Shown: positions 12,222-24,562, counted from the first letter of the stretch. The stretch is 64,000 bases of DNA from Circinella umbellata (GCA_025093555.1 JAIWNF010000010.1:372001-436000), one strand, 5' to 3'. Numbers and translations: made by a program. The notes: generated by a model from the letters alone, not told the origin.

Positions 12222-14144
12222 CTTATATATATTATATATATCGTGTTAGTGTGGGTGGGTGTAAAAAAGATAAAGGGAATTAATACAGAAAAAAAAAAGA
12301 CCTAAAAAAATATGCGACTTTCAAACTATTTCAGAACGTTTCACTAAGAAAAAAAAAGTAATAAATGAAATCACGATGGCTTCGCCACAGCAACATGGCG
12401 CATGCATTTTTTTCAGCTGTGTTTTTTTTTTCTGATAATCATTAAAATATATAGCCATAATAAGTTTGAGTAATATACATAGTTACTAGAGTAGTTTCCA
12501 TGGATACTCTTGTAAACATTTCCAAACACTACATTAGCTGTGATACACCCTCCTAATATCATTGTTTTTTTTTGCTACAACATATAATGCAATTTCATGC
12601 ACGCGCCTCTCCTTTATGCACAGTATCCAGGTTACGGTTCTAAGCACCATTATATGAGCTCTGTGATACTTAGTTTTTTGTTATCGTCACATGAAAATAG
12701 TTTCGCTTCGTTAAACATATATTTTGCGAATTTTTAAAAATGACAATCACTTTACACCTGAATCTACAGTTTATGAGGGGCAGAGAATTTTTAGGCTATT
12801 TTATTATACTCCAATATATACATCTTTCCTTTTTGTTCAGTGGATTTGAAAAAATATTATCTCTTTACTATACTAAATAGTCTCCCGTTGCGAAAAATAG
12901 AAATTTATTTGAATGAACGGTGTATACACATATTTGATTTTACATTAAGCATACTGTAATTACTTTTAATAGCTTTTAATTAATCTACGTACTACAATTA
13001 TGATTATCACAATAGCTTATTTAAAACAATGATGAATAAATTTGATAAACACTGAGGAACTATTATCTGTGCAATGAGCATAGTACGTATACATAGGACC
13101 GCTTTTATATAATACATTCACTCAACATAGTATCATTACTATAATTACTACTCCTGATATAATAAAGCTACAGTAAGAATACACTCAAAATGAGAATTTG
13201 TTTCATCAGTTATAGGTACGTAATATTTGGTTTTTTCTAACTTGGTGGAACGAAAATTTCGGTGATCAATGAATTAACATCTTATAGGAATATCTAACCC
13301 ATGATGAATTTCCGAACAATTTTTAGACGCCTGCAAAGGGTCCTTTTGGTATGCAACATAGCGACATATAAGCTAAACTGTGACAAGTACTAAGCAGTGC
13401 TAATGTAGCCTTTAGTCGAATCCATCGAAATATCAGCCAAGAGTCCAAAATTCTTTACTTTATAACAAATTAATCTATCTTTGACACTATAGCACCATCA
13501 TCCATGGCTTCTTAATCCTCCTCGATTATATATGACTGAACGATTATATTAGATATCAAGATATCGAGTAGAAAGTAACACGTCGTTTTTCGTTATCTTT
13601 CTTTTAGTTTTAATATTCAAAGAGAAAATCATCAGGCAAGTACCTGATGTCTATGAACGAGCAAAAAAAAAAAAAATAGTCAAATAGTCAGTACTACCCT
13701 CCATATAGTCATTACATTGGTGTATTTGCTTGGTAGAGAGTTTATAATCCAATCCCAATTGTTTTAATTTTATCTAATCTACTAATGCATCAATCACATT
13801 TAAGTAACTTTGTTTGTCTGCAGGTCAGCTATATGATGTGGTCTAATACTAACTATTCGTACAATCAGAGCAATAACAGCGATGATAGCTATCAAAACAT
13901 AATAATCGATATTGTGGATGGAGATACTGGTTCTCTTAGCATGATAATTATATGCTTTTTGTCACTCGATTCTAGTCCTTATGTACAAATACTATCCAAT
14001 ACCCATTCATGATTGTTCTTTTGATCTTTTCTTCTTTAATAAAACAATTCAGAATAAAAAAAAAAGCTGGAAGGAGAGGATGGAATGGGCGAGATAAAAA
14101 GAAGAGAGAGGGAAAATGAAATGTGTCTGTAAAATCGTGGTATA
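12222..14144. other. 1.9-kb intergenic region
   Basis: AT-rich. The first few hundred bases upstream of 12221 should contain the phosphatase promoter; a TATATATA-type stretch lies at 12223-12241. The short open frames at 13785-14166 have no domain similarity and overlap on opposite strands. Nothing else recognised. Confidence 0.5.
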
Positions 14145-14717
14145 TTATAATAGGTGTCTTTTCCATAATTTTTGGTGTGGGGTACCGACTCGCATATGAA
14201 TCGTGTCATCTTCCAAGATATATCCTAATGATTCGTAATATCCACGTTTTTGAGGTTGACATTCCAACATGAGAGAAACCTTCCCTTCATCTTTTGCAGC
14301 TACTTCAAGCGCATGAATTAATTTTCGACCAACACCCTTTCCTCGATAATGTGAACGAACCGCCAACCGGCTAAGTGTACCTGAACTGTTATCGTCTTTG
14401 CAAGGAACCATACGGATAGTACCTATTGGAATATTCACACCGTTTTCGTCACCCATTGTAGCTAACAATAAAATAGCTGTAGCGTCACGTGAACTTTTTA
14501 AGACATGGATAACAGTTAAAAAATGCTACTTTTGAGTGCTAAAAACAACATGAATAAAAGCGATAACATACTCAATGCCTCGTAGTTCTCGCGAAAAGCC
14601 TAATTCTTTGACAAATACATCTATCCGAACATCTTCACATTTTGTCTTTTCTTCTTGGGTTACTGCACGCTGGATATGTATGTTTTGAAAGGAGGTGCTT
14701 GCCTTATTATTGTCCAT
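14145..14717 (-). CDS. GNAT-family N-acetyltransferase
   Basis: Two exons, 14717-14572 and 14493-14145, with a 78-bp intron (GTATGT..AAAAAG); 164 aa. The join gives ELRGIDSRDATAILLLAT, the expected strand of a YjcF/ElaA-like GNAT fold. Motif A follows as RLAVRSHYRGKGVGRKLIHALE, with the acetyl-CoA pyrophosphate loop RGKGVG, and then ECQPQKRGYYESLGY. These enzymes move an acetyl group from acetyl-CoA to an amine; the substrate is not evident. An in-frame ATG upstream at 14804 would add 29 residues of basic and hydrophobic sequence. I prefer 14717 because the conserved fold starts soon after it, but a longer, possibly mitochondrial form is possible. Confidence 0.82.
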
Positions 14718-15109
14718 AGAAAAAAGACATAATTTTTTTATTGATTTTGATTTTTGAAGGGATAGAAAAGTTATACACATCATCATTCTGTCACCATGAG
14801 TCATATATGCATTGAAGTTTGACTATACTGAAATTCGGTATCCTCTTTGAAGCAACGTTCCACAAAAGTGGAATTCGATCCAGACAATTGTTATTGCTTT
14901 GAATGATTTTATTTAGATTTGGTATGATAGGTAGTGGTGTTGTAATATCAATGGTTACTTTTATTTTATAGATGAAAGTAATATAAACAAAATGTATAAT
15001 ATAGGTTAATGATGATGACGGACAGTGTGAATAAATAATGCGAAAAAAAAACTATGTACAATAAGAAGATGAATGTAAGAGAAAAGAAAGAGAGAGTTAA
15101 ATGCGTTTT
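14718..15109. other. Short intergenic gap
   Basis: Region between the L7 stop codon and the acetyltransferase start. Both genes are on the minus strand, so it holds the L7 3' UTR and the acetyltransferase promoter. No other feature seen. Confidence 0.5.
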
Positions 15110-15991
15110 TTAAACCATGGATTGCACCAATCGATTAATATCTGCTTCACGGTTCCCTGAATCTCCACCTTCAACATAATGCTTGAATTTTCTTTTACTC
15201 CAAGAACCAGTTGGATTATTTAACTTAAATGGCCATATAAACCTATTGACTTGTTTAAAGTGTTCACCCACAGTATAAATCTCGTGAATTATATCCTCCA
15301 CACAAATCACATCCATTTGACCAAGATTCTTCTGAACTACATCATTGTCTGTAATAGGAATACGTTGACCATCGACATTAACAAATCCACGTTTATAAAT
15401 AAGTGTTCGTACTGTTTTCAAACTTGGGGGACCGAATGTAATATAAGGTTCAATGACTTTAAGCATATTTGCAGTCGCTTTGTTAAGTTTCACAAAAACA
15501 CCATTATTCAAGTGAATAAGTCGAAACAATTGAAGAATCTTTGAGACTTTGGGATGAACATCATTAATACCTCGTATCCGTACGACAAAAAGTAATTTTG
15601 GTTCAGCTGGAATATATAGATTGCCCGAACTTTTGGCTTGTCGTCGTAATCGAATTTCATCTCGTTCTTTTTGTCGATATTCTCGTACATAGTTTTCAGC
15701 TTTTTTCACTATAAGATTACGATTGATTGCCCTTGCCTATAGCAAAAATTATGAATAACTATTTATTTATGATTCATTTGTGTGTGTGTGCGTGTTCTCA
15801 ACAGTGCTTTTTTCTACCTTTTTTTCAGCAACTTTGCTTTCTGCCTGGGCAGCTTCATGTTTTTCATGAGCTTTTTGTTTTTTTATAAATGTTTCTGGTA
15901 CACAAATCTCTTGGGGTGTGGGAACCGAATATCGTGTCCTGTAGCCGCTGCTGCTGCTGCTGCTGCTACCATTATTGACATGGTCTGACAT
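15110..15991 (-). CDS. RPL7: 60S ribosomal protein L7 (uL30)
   Basis: Two exons, 15991-15818 and 15736-15110, with an 81-bp intron (GTAGAA..TATAG); 266 aa. The N-terminal extension has a seven-Ser run encoded by a trinucleotide repeat, then VPTP and a Lys/Ala/Glu-rich helix. The body matches eukaryotic L7: LLFVVRIRGIND, KILQLFRL, GVFVKLNKAT, IEPYITFG, LIYKRGF, DVICVEDIIHEIYTVG, FKQVNRFIWPFKL and GGDSGNRE. It binds 5S/25S rRNA in the large subunit. A divergent small ORF starts only 111 bp upstream, so the two may share a promoter. The Ser-rich extension is longer than in yeast L7. Confidence 0.96.
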
Positions 15992-16102
15992 GGCCGAGTT
16001 GCGAGAGCAAAAACGTTCACATTTTTCTCAAATCGTCAGCGGAATGTAAAAAGCAATAGTGACAGAACTCGGGAAACTATTGCCGCCTTGCATCGTAAAT
16101 CA

Positions 16103-16378
16103 ATGCTACGAAATTTTTTGCTTCAAAATTTCCACCACTTACAGTTACAACAGCAGAAAGATCTCATCGATATATTTTATAAGAAAACTTCTATGTTCTT
16201 TCTCAAAGAATACGATGTCGACCTATTTTTTTCTTCTATTTTGAAAATGCTTAAGAGTCTTTGTAATAACGTTTGGCCCATCTCTAAGCAGGAAGAATAT
16301 GAAATACCCAATTGCCTCGCAACAGCAGGAGCAGAAGCACTCAAACATTTACTGAAAAAATATAAGCAAACTGTATAA
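16103..16378 (+). CDS. Small hypothetical protein, 91 aa, divergent from L7
   Basis: ATG-initiated frame from 16103 to a TAA at 16376-16378. The frame is open further upstream without an ATG. The protein is amphipathic, with Leu/Phe-rich helices, NNVWPISKQEEYEIP and a helical C-terminus ALKHLLKKYKQ. Its composition is less AT-driven than the surrounding chance frames, which favours a real gene. I do not recognise the family. It lies 111 bp from the L7 start in the opposite direction, so a bidirectional promoter is possible. It could also be the last exon of a gene whose first exon I cannot see. Confidence 0.4.
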   Translation: MLRNFLLQNFHHLQLQQQKDLIDIFYKKTSMFFLKEYDVDLFFSSILKMLKSLCNNVWPISKQEEYEIPNCLATAGAEALKHLLKKYKQTV

Positions 16379-19120
16379 GCATTGCTTGCTACATAACTCC
16401 ATGTCAACATCATACTCCGCGGAAAGTGTTTGGGGTGCATGCACATGTACACCACGGGACACCAACAAAACATATTCATTGAATCCTTATATGACTATAA
16501 GTGGATTCCCACGAATACTACAAGTACAAAACCCAAATGCTTGCATATAGATGCTGCTATAACGATGTAATGTTGTTGTTATTGAATAAATATTATGAAA
16601 TATAAAAAAAAGGAAGTCAACAGATGACTATGATCGGCCAATACGTCCGCGCGAAGAGATTAAGCGAAAATGCTTTTATTTTTATCACCAGATAATTTGT
16701 TAAATTAAAAACACAATTAGTATATAAAGAGAAAAACTAAATGTATTGAAACTGTTGTGGCTCTTTTCCATATCCCACCCGCTGGCTATATCCGGCTTGA
16801 AGCCAGTGTATAACTTCAACTCTCTCTCCTTTTTTTTTTTTTACTATTATCCAACCAAAAAAAGCATAAATCTTTTACACTCATCTTTTTCTCTATTTTC
16901 TTTTATTTCTAAAAACATAACAAAAAAATGGTAGAACGACAATAGGTAGTCTCCATACTGCTTTATAATTGTTTTTTTTCTTCTGGAGGAGCAACATCAG
17001 TCGTTTTCTTAACTTCTCCCTTTTTCTTTTTTTTTATCCTGCTCTCCTCATCATCTATTAAATCATTCTCTCTCCCTTTCGAAATACTACGAATGTAAAG
17101 GTTAGGATTGACCATCGCAACTGTCATTTTTTCCTTGCTTCTTTCGTTTCTTTTTCCCACCAGACACCAAAGATTTCTTTTGTTTCACTGATACATCTGT
17201 TCAAGGCGCCAAAAATCAAGTTTCTTTCCGGTTCAAGACGCTTTTTTTGTATTTACTTATTGCTCGATCTACCCTTCTATTCATCATTTTCTTATATTTT
17301 CTTTTTACAGAAACAGTAGTTTTATCAGTTTCTTAATGTAACACTCTCGTTCTTTTTTTTTATCTATTTGATTTAACAGTTACAAAAAAAACACCCAACA
17401 AATCACATTCACTTTTTTTTTAATCTGTTCCCTTTTCCCTCTATTCCCCTTGTCATTTTCTTTTTCTTTCTTTTTGCTACTATCCACCTGCGTATATATG
17501 CATGTTTCTATTTCTTGCTATATACAGCTGTTCCGATTACTCTTTGAAGCATAGCAGTCCCCTCCCAGTCCCGTTTCAGTGAAATGTATCTTTATTCTGT
17601 TTGATCATAATGAACAGAAAGCGGAAACAAAATAAATTGTTGTCGCAGCATGATATTTAGCTGCTTGATAGCATTTCTTTGGTTTATTTTTCCAAATAAG
17701 ATGTATGAGATTTTCTTTTTTTTTTAGAAAAAAAAACACAGAGTTAAGAGAGATATGAGTAGTCAAAATGAAAAATCGAGAACATTTACCAATATAGTTC
17801 ATAAGATTAGTTGTTGCAAATGTTTTTACGTATTGTAAGATACGTAATAGCAGTTGATAGATGAACAAGTTGAAAAGAAAAGTATTTTCATGAACTTTAT
17901 GCATAAACACCATAAGCACATGATAGCTATACTATATTTGTACGTACGTATAACCTAAAAAGACTATCATAATGAGATGATTTTCAGTAAGAATCGCCTT
18001 ACTGAAACCAAATAAAAATACACATAATTTATTATAATACATAGCACGGACATCCCATATTTTGTCCTTACGGACACCCAACAAATAAAAAGTTGGCAAA
18101 CAAGTTCTTAGACCATGTAAACTATAGTACCAGCGTTATCAACACCAATACTGCCTATTTGACCACTCATTTATATATCATTAAAAGTATACATTATTCT
18201 TTGTTTGCCTTGTCTTCATATGGACTACAGCTCTCACTTGTTTACATAACGATATAGTGAGAGCAAATAAAAAATATTAAACGATGTTTATTAAAAATTG
18301 AACTGCTAATTTAGACTTCATAAACATTTTTAAGTTATATAACGATAATAGCTGTATATATAGTGTATAAACGGCTGGATACAACGTAATTATATCAGAC
18401 TGTTACGTATGTATCTTTGACAAAGTATAAAAGTGGGGTGTTCGTAAGAACTAAAATTACCTAATATAGCATGTTTTTGGGATGTCCATAGTAAATCCCA
18501 AAAAAAAAGATATACTAAACATTATGGAATTTTCTAACCGCTGTGCTTGGTCGTGCCATTGCCCTGCATAAATAACATTTTCTAACATATAACGAGGTTA
18601 AAAAAATGGGCGCTTTTGTTTCGTTTTCAATGATTTTCTCTTTTGTTCAGGAATATAATGATAATGAGTTACTTTATTAAACTTATTAAAAGCACATGAC
18701 AAATCAAAAATAAAAACATAGTAGATTTATATTATACAAAACAGAGCGCAAAATAGAGTGCCTCAAGGGTTAGAATAAAATTATAAATAATGCGAAAGTT
18801 GGTTAAATCTTAAAAGCAATATAAATGTTAGTAGTAAAATAGGTACATTAACTATTAAAAAAGACGAAGAAAACCAAATGTGTATTTATATAAGTTAAAC
18901 TATTTCCAAAAATCATTTTTTGAGTTGTAATAATGAGTATAAGTCAAGTTAAAATACATATCGTGGTAAAGAAGGTTTACGTAAAATATATTCATTATTA
19001 GTTATCTGATAAATAAAAATAATATCATCTATACACATATGTAATCTTATTATTATGAAGCCCAGTATATCATAATATTAAGTAGCAATGGGTAATTATT
19101 GAAAATTGCCGCAGGATGAC
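16379..19120. other. 2.7-kb intergenic region before the transposon
   Basis: A pyrimidine-rich, promoter-like tract with oligo-A sits around 16800-16927, just before an ATG at 16928, but no coding exon can be followed from it. A 3' splice-like CCCACCAG at about 17155-17162 precedes short open frames. A perfect 10-bp hairpin lies at 17982-18007. GGACATCCCA near 18049 and an inverted partial copy near 18480 may mark the ends of an unrecognised small element. No gene supported. Confidence 0.45.
17982..18007. repeat. Perfect 10-bp inverted repeat (hairpin)
   Basis: TTTCAGTAAG and its exact reverse complement CTTACTGAAA are separated by 6 bases (AATCGC). No gene ends nearby, so a role as a transcription terminator is not evident. 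Confidence 0.7.
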
Positions 19121-19275
19121 GGGGTTATAAATCCCACCTGGTCGATTTAGAACATACATCGACCAGGTGAATTTTTGGGCTTGTCTATTTGCACCCTCCC
19201 TCTTCCACATAAAAAAAAAATCTTGCACCCCCCCTCTCAGGTCCGGCCCGGGATTCACCCCCCTCTGCATAAATA
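19121..19275 (+). repeat. Left terminal inverted repeat of the MULE
   Basis: It shares with the right end the blocks GGGGTTATAAATC, CCTGGTCGATTTA, TCTATTTGCACCC, ATCTTGCACCCCCC and GGTCCGGCCCGGGATTCACC. Unlike the right end it contains an extra internal inverted repeat, CACCTGGTCGAT (19135-19146) and ATCGACCAGGTG (19158-19169), forming a 12-bp perfect hairpin. Confidence 0.92.
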
Positions 19276-19432
19276 AAGGGTTGAATTTAATCAATGCAAA
19301 CGGTTTTTAATTAATTATCACCAAATGAAAATTTATATATTAAAACGTAGATATGTCATATATGATAGCATATATAGAAAGTAAATAACAGCAAAATGAT
19401 ATGAATAAGGACAATATTAACGGCGATCTACC

Positions 19433-22400
19433 ATGCTGCAACATAAGTCATATACATATATAAAGAGAAATATGAATACATTATATAATACTTCTCTTGC
19501 ACAAAAAATATTTTCTTTTTTAAAAAAACTGTCATTCATACCAATGTCGAAATCTTCTAACTCAATTCCTAATGAACTCCAAGAAACATGGGACGATTAT
19601 AATGCTGCCAGAGATGCTTGCTTTAAATGGGGTAAAAAAAATGGAATCGCGCTATACACAGCCAGAAGCGATCTCTCAAGTAAAAAAAGAAAAATGGTTC
19701 TTGGTTGTAAACATTATGGTAAACCTGCCAATAACGACGTTCATGAATGTGAACAAAAATACTCAAAGGCAAAAAGATTTGTTGCCAACGATAATGGTGA
19801 AGTTCTTGGACCTATGGATTCAACAGGAATGAAACACCGAGAAGTGACTTCACAGCGTTTTGGATGTCCTTTTAATATGATTCTTCGACCATTGAATGTA
19901 CATAGTCAGCAATGGCGTATTGTGTCGTTTTTTGATGGAGAGCATAATCACAAACTTGCACAAGAAATATCATCGTACTCCATGGCGCGTCGTCTTGACA
20001 CAGAAGAAGCCATTGTTATAAGCATGATCAAAAGTCATGCAACAAATAACTCGATCTTGTCATTCCTTGCCAGTAAAGGCAAGATCATTAATCCAAAAAA
20101 AGTAACAAACTTACGTCAAACGATATTTAACAATGATCCACAACATACAATGTTCAATTTGATCAAAAAATTAGAAGAGAAGGGCTATGAAATAGACTTT
20201 CAGTCAAAGAAAGAAGGTGAAAAGCGGTTTTTACTTTCTCTTTTTTTTGTGCATAATTCGGCTATTGCTTTAGCTCGCAAGTTTCCTGAGATTGTTGTTT
20301 TGGATGCGACGTACAAGACAAATAAGCATCGCTTACCTTTTGTAAATGTTGTTGGCACTGGTAATATTGGTTATCCACATTTGAAAACATTTTGCATTGC
20401 TGGTGGATGGGTATCCCAAGAAACAAATGAAACTTACGAATGGGTTATTCAACGTCTCCAGAATATTGTTTGGCCATCAAATCAATCTGCGTTTCCGAAA
20501 ATCTTTGTTACAGATAGTGAAGGTGCTTTGATAAAAGCCTTGGATAAAGTTTTTCCTGATTCAAAAAAATTGTTATGCAAAGTCCACCTACGTCGTAATT
20601 TCAGAACAAAATTGCAAAAACTTTTTGATATCAAGGATGATTACCAGGAGCTTGAAAAAGCAGTTAACTTTTTAATGACTGACCAATATCAGGACGAACT
20701 TGAAGATATGTGTGTGATTCCAGATGAAAAGTTTGAGGCTAAAGCATTGGCCAAGTATAATGAAATAGCCCAAAAAGCCAAAAATCCAGCTGAAGTTATC
20801 AAATATTTAAAAGAGTAAGTAAATTATAATAGAATATATTTATTAGTTACAACAATTAACTGACTCTTTATACTTCTAATAAAACAAAACAGAAAGCTAG
20901 AATTCCGTGAAAAATGGGTTGGACGTGATATTGCAAATATAGTTCATTTTGGCAATAATAGTACAAATCGTGTTGAAGGAGCTCATGCTGACCTAAAAAG
21001 GTCAATTCAATCATCCAGTGGAAATTTATTCTCTGTTTTTGAGCAAATCGATGAACACTATAGGTTGAAAGTAAGTATAAAACTTAAATACGATTCATTC
21101 GTTGCTATTACTTACGTGTATTTCTTCTGTAACCCAACAATAGAACGTAGCATGGAAACAGCAGCATGATAAAGAATACTTCACTGTTAATCCCCATATT
21201 CCTGAACCTCAAAAAGAACGCTTAGTAAATTTGGAGCGTAATATATCCAAATTTGCATTCTATGCCATCCGTGATGAGCTTAAGTACCGAAATATTTTGA
21301 AAACAAATATTTGCAGATGTGCTATTAAAGCTCATTACAATATCCCATGTTGTCATATGTTACCCACCACCGGAGCAATTCCGTTAAGTTTGATTCCTAG
21401 ACGTTGGCATCTTTACCCAGAAACAACTGCACCTGAAGGTAATTTTAATCATAACACCTTTTAGGATATTGATATTGAGAATTATATTTCAATTAAATTA
21501 TGTAGAAAATACGAATATGAATGATGTGGATAATGTTCTTGCAATAACAGAATCGTATATTCCACCTAATGTTGAAGACCAAATTAATGATGAACTCGCA
21601 CGTATTAACACCTTGCTTCACAAATATACCGATCAAAAACAACGTAAAACTTTGCTACAACGATTACAGGCAATCAATGATGATCTTTTTGTGGATCTTG
21701 AAGACTTACAGCAGCCGAAAAATGCTCCAAAGAAAGGCAGAGGCAAAGATCAAGAAAAACACAAAAAACGTGATTTAATTGCTTTAGAATATCAAGAACA
21801 AGAAAGTAAAAAAAAAGCAAAAACTAGTTTTGGTCATAAATCTGCTGAAATTTGGTATTTATTTATTTCTAATAATTGATACCATTTAACATATTATCTA
21901 ATACATAATTAATTAAATTATAGGAAGGGGAAGTGTAAAGCCACAGATAACTTACAATTAAACTCATTATCACCATCATCCACTACTCCACCTCGTAAAA
22001 CCAGCATTGTGCCAAATATAAATATGGTAACCAATAACCTGATCCCTTACCTTGAAGTTGACGAAGTGTATAATCCAATTGGAGATGGAAACTGTGGATT
22101 TAGAGCATTGGCAGTTGAACTATTTGGTGACGAAAGAAAATATCTCGATATAAAAGATGCAATGCTGAGACATTATTTGACAAATATTGGCGGTATCTAT
22201 AAAAGTTATGATCAACATCGTATTAAAGGGATCCTCAATCCACATAGCAATGAATGGTTTTGCGTTCCCGAATGTGCTCAGATTGCTTCTGACACATTCA
22301 AAGCTCCAATCGCATTCTACGGCTTTGAATCCAATACATTTTTTCCTCTCCAACTTACCCCATTCGAATCAAAGCGCACACATCCAATAGCACTGCATCT

Positions 22401-22632
22401 TCATCATGCTCATATTATTCTTGTAAAAATCAAACATGACGCGTGTATTCAATGGCCCGAACTCTATTATGAAAAGCGAGGAAGAAAAAGAGAGGTATTA
22501 ACTGTTGATCCGTGGTACCCATATTCAAAGATGTGTTCGATCGATCCATCCGAATTTATAGTGAGGTCTCCCTTCCTGGCGATGCTGATGTTCAATCTAT
22601 TTGTTCTTCTGATCCCGAAACACTCGATTTAA
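19433..22632 (+). CDS. MULE transposase with FAR1-like, MULE, SWIM and OTU domains
   Basis: Five exons: 19433-20814, 20893-21070, 21144-21438, 21506-21854 and 21924-22632. All junctions are GT..AG and keep frame; 970 aa. In order: a FAR1/WRKY-GCM1-like zinc domain (about 50-175; Cys92, Cys145, DGEHNH); the MULE transposase core with VLDATYK (Asp291), VTDSEGALIKAL (Asp361), CKVHLRR and NRVEGAH (Glu489) as the DDE triad; a SWIM zinc finger CRC..CCH (577-591); an acidic/Lys-rich linker; and an OTU-like cysteine-protease domain with PIGDGNCGFRALA (Asp789, Cys792) and a later His-rich HLHHAH. The first ATG may be 19544 instead, where the sequence becomes transposase-like. After SEFI (about 22560) the frame reads an unlikely hydrophobic tail, while the +2 frame continues a natural-looking Ser/Asp-rich tail to a stop; a one-base deletion there is likely. 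Confidence 0.88.
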
Positions 22633-22773
22633 CTAATTAATTATTTTTCTCAACTATTTTTTTTTGTACTGTCTCTTTCTTCTCTTTCCTGTTTCACCTT
22701 TCCTTTCTTGGTTCCATATAAAGATATAAATAAGAAAAAAACCAGTGCGTAAATTATTTAAAAAAGACCTTTT

Positions 22774-22915
22774 TATTTTTGCAGAGGGGGGGTGAATCCC
22801 GGGCCGGACCTGAGAGGGGGGGTGCAAGATTTTTTTTTATGTGTGAAGAGGGGGGGTGCAAATAGACGAGCCCTTTTTTTTCTTATGTAAATCGACCAGG
22901 TAGATTTATAACCCC
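22774..22915 (-). repeat. Right terminal inverted repeat of the MULE
   Basis: Reverse complement of the left terminal repeat, with small indels in the G-runs and a different segment in place of the left-end hairpin. The G7 tracts within it are prone to length change. Confidence 0.92.
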
Positions 22916-24562
22916 GCAACGACATTTTTTTGGCACGGATAATATGAATGGGGGCTTCTGAGCCAATAAGAAATCAGTTTTTTGAATAGCTAATCAAGTC
23001 GAAAAAAAAATTATTTCGCATAAGGTGAGAGATACATTAATAATAGTATGCCTAATTTTGACGGCAAAAACGCATTTTATAAAACATCCCAGTATCTATG
23101 AAGTTACTATAATAACCTGGGAAGTTTTCCAGAATATTAAGAAAACAAAGCATTTATATAAAGAGCCATTGGAATCATTACAGAAGAAGAATCATTGTTA
23201 ACCAACTCAAAAGCGTTACATCTAGAAGCAAGAAAAAAAATACCTTCATCCCTTCAAATGTCTTGTTCAGATACGTATCATAACAGTGATATCACAAGAG
23301 TTTAAAAAATTACATCTACATTAGCACCCACTCATAATGCTACTATTGGCAATTCAAAAAAACTATTATGCTTACTAGAAATGATGATAACCATTAGCAA
23401 AACAACGGTGCATCATATTGATTATTATTATTACTACCATTATCAAGGTAATGTAGAACAGAATAATACATAATCCTCTCGTCCTCTTTCTTGCACAACA
23501 ATATCGATCACAGAGACCTACCCCCTTTATACACAAAGCTCAAGATCTTTAGAAGTATAACGCGCATGCGCAAAACAGGGAAACAAAAGTATCTACAATA
23601 GAATAGAAATACCTAGCTATTTCGTTACTATCTAATAAAGCCATACTCTTTTCCTAGCTATTAATTCTTACGTTTTAAAAATTTCTTCAAAATATTACAC
23701 ATCATCATTTATTTCAAAACCCCTTTTACTTTACTCATCATTTGCAATCTGGATTAAAAAAAAATATAGCCCTCAACTTCACTTCGTGCCATTTTTTTAT
23801 TTTTATTTTTGGTCCCACTTGTATTACTCGATACAAAAAAAAAATTGGTTGTCTTAAAATATATGCAATTATTCAATTAAAATAACTCTTAAAAGAGTTT
23901 CCCGTACTGCTTAGCGCACATAAGAATCAATCTTTTTGAATTTGACAGTTTTTTGACATCAAGTACTGTACACAGTATGAGGCATTCAAAAAATCACAAT
24001 CTAACATTACTACGTAGTAGATTAAATTTATTGATAATAAAAGGGAAAGAAAAAAAATGACTAAGGAAAGGCTGCGGCTTAATAGGACATATCCGCTCTA
24101 GTCCGATCCTGTTGGCAAAGGGATATGAAAAACCTCAAGGGTAATAAGGAAAAAGGCAAAAGCCAATATATTTGTAGTACAAGTGAGACAATAGAAAGAA
24201 TATCTTTACCAAGCTTCACGGATCAATTAGTTTCCTTTACCCATCATTGCTTCTAATGGGCTAATGCATTTATAATAAAGTGCATATGACAATCAAGAAA
24301 AAATAACCTATGTCATACTAATACTTATTCAGTATCTTTAGTAAAAGTTTATTATTTTCCCGCATATGAATATATTTTCTTTCTACATTACTGAACCCAC
24401 CAATGATCTTGTAGAATGATAGTTTTATAGTACTAATGACGTTTTCAAATACAGTATATATTGGTAGTATTATTTGTATATAGATTCTTGATCTACTATA
24501 TCTTCATACAGCTTTGATTTCGAAGGAATTATATATGTCGACATGGGCGTGTAGCTATCACA
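22916..24562. other. Intergenic, repeat-degraded DNA right of the MULE
   Basis: AT-rich with many stop codons in all frames. Some short stretches look like eroded coding sequence, but none could be assigned. It leads into the integrase relic at 24563. Confidence 0.4.

Larger units (their letters stand above)
19121..22915 (+). mobile_element. Complete MULE (Mutator-like) DNA transposon carrying an OTU-protease fusion
   Basis: A 3.8-kb element bounded by long terminal inverted repeats (19121-19275 and 22774-22915, inverted and clearly homologous). It encloses one five-exon transposase gene. The termini begin GGGGTTATAAATC. I could not find a perfect 9-bp target-site duplication: the flanks GCAGGATGAC and GCAACGACAT are only similar, so the insertion may be old or my ends may be off by a few bases. 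Outside DNA is gene-poor. Apart from the last 30 codons the transposase frame is intact, so the element is recent compared with the neighbouring relics. Confidence 0.9.

Noticed and set aside
16928..17340. Promoter-like CT/oligo-A tract, ATG at 16928, and a 3' splice-like site near 17160 followed by frames that faintly recall a small basic ribosomal protein
   Set aside because: Similarity is split between two frames and no complete reading frame or downstream exon can be built; the minus-strand Lys-rich frame over the same DNA is equally plausible. A translated search would decide.
17605..17919. 104-aa minus-strand ORF
   Set aside because: Composition is that of translated AT-rich sequence; no motif, no conserved context.
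18045..18495. GGACATCCCA and an inverted partial copy about 430 bp apart, possible small transposon
   Set aside because: Matching ends are only about 10 bp and no target-site duplication could be defined.
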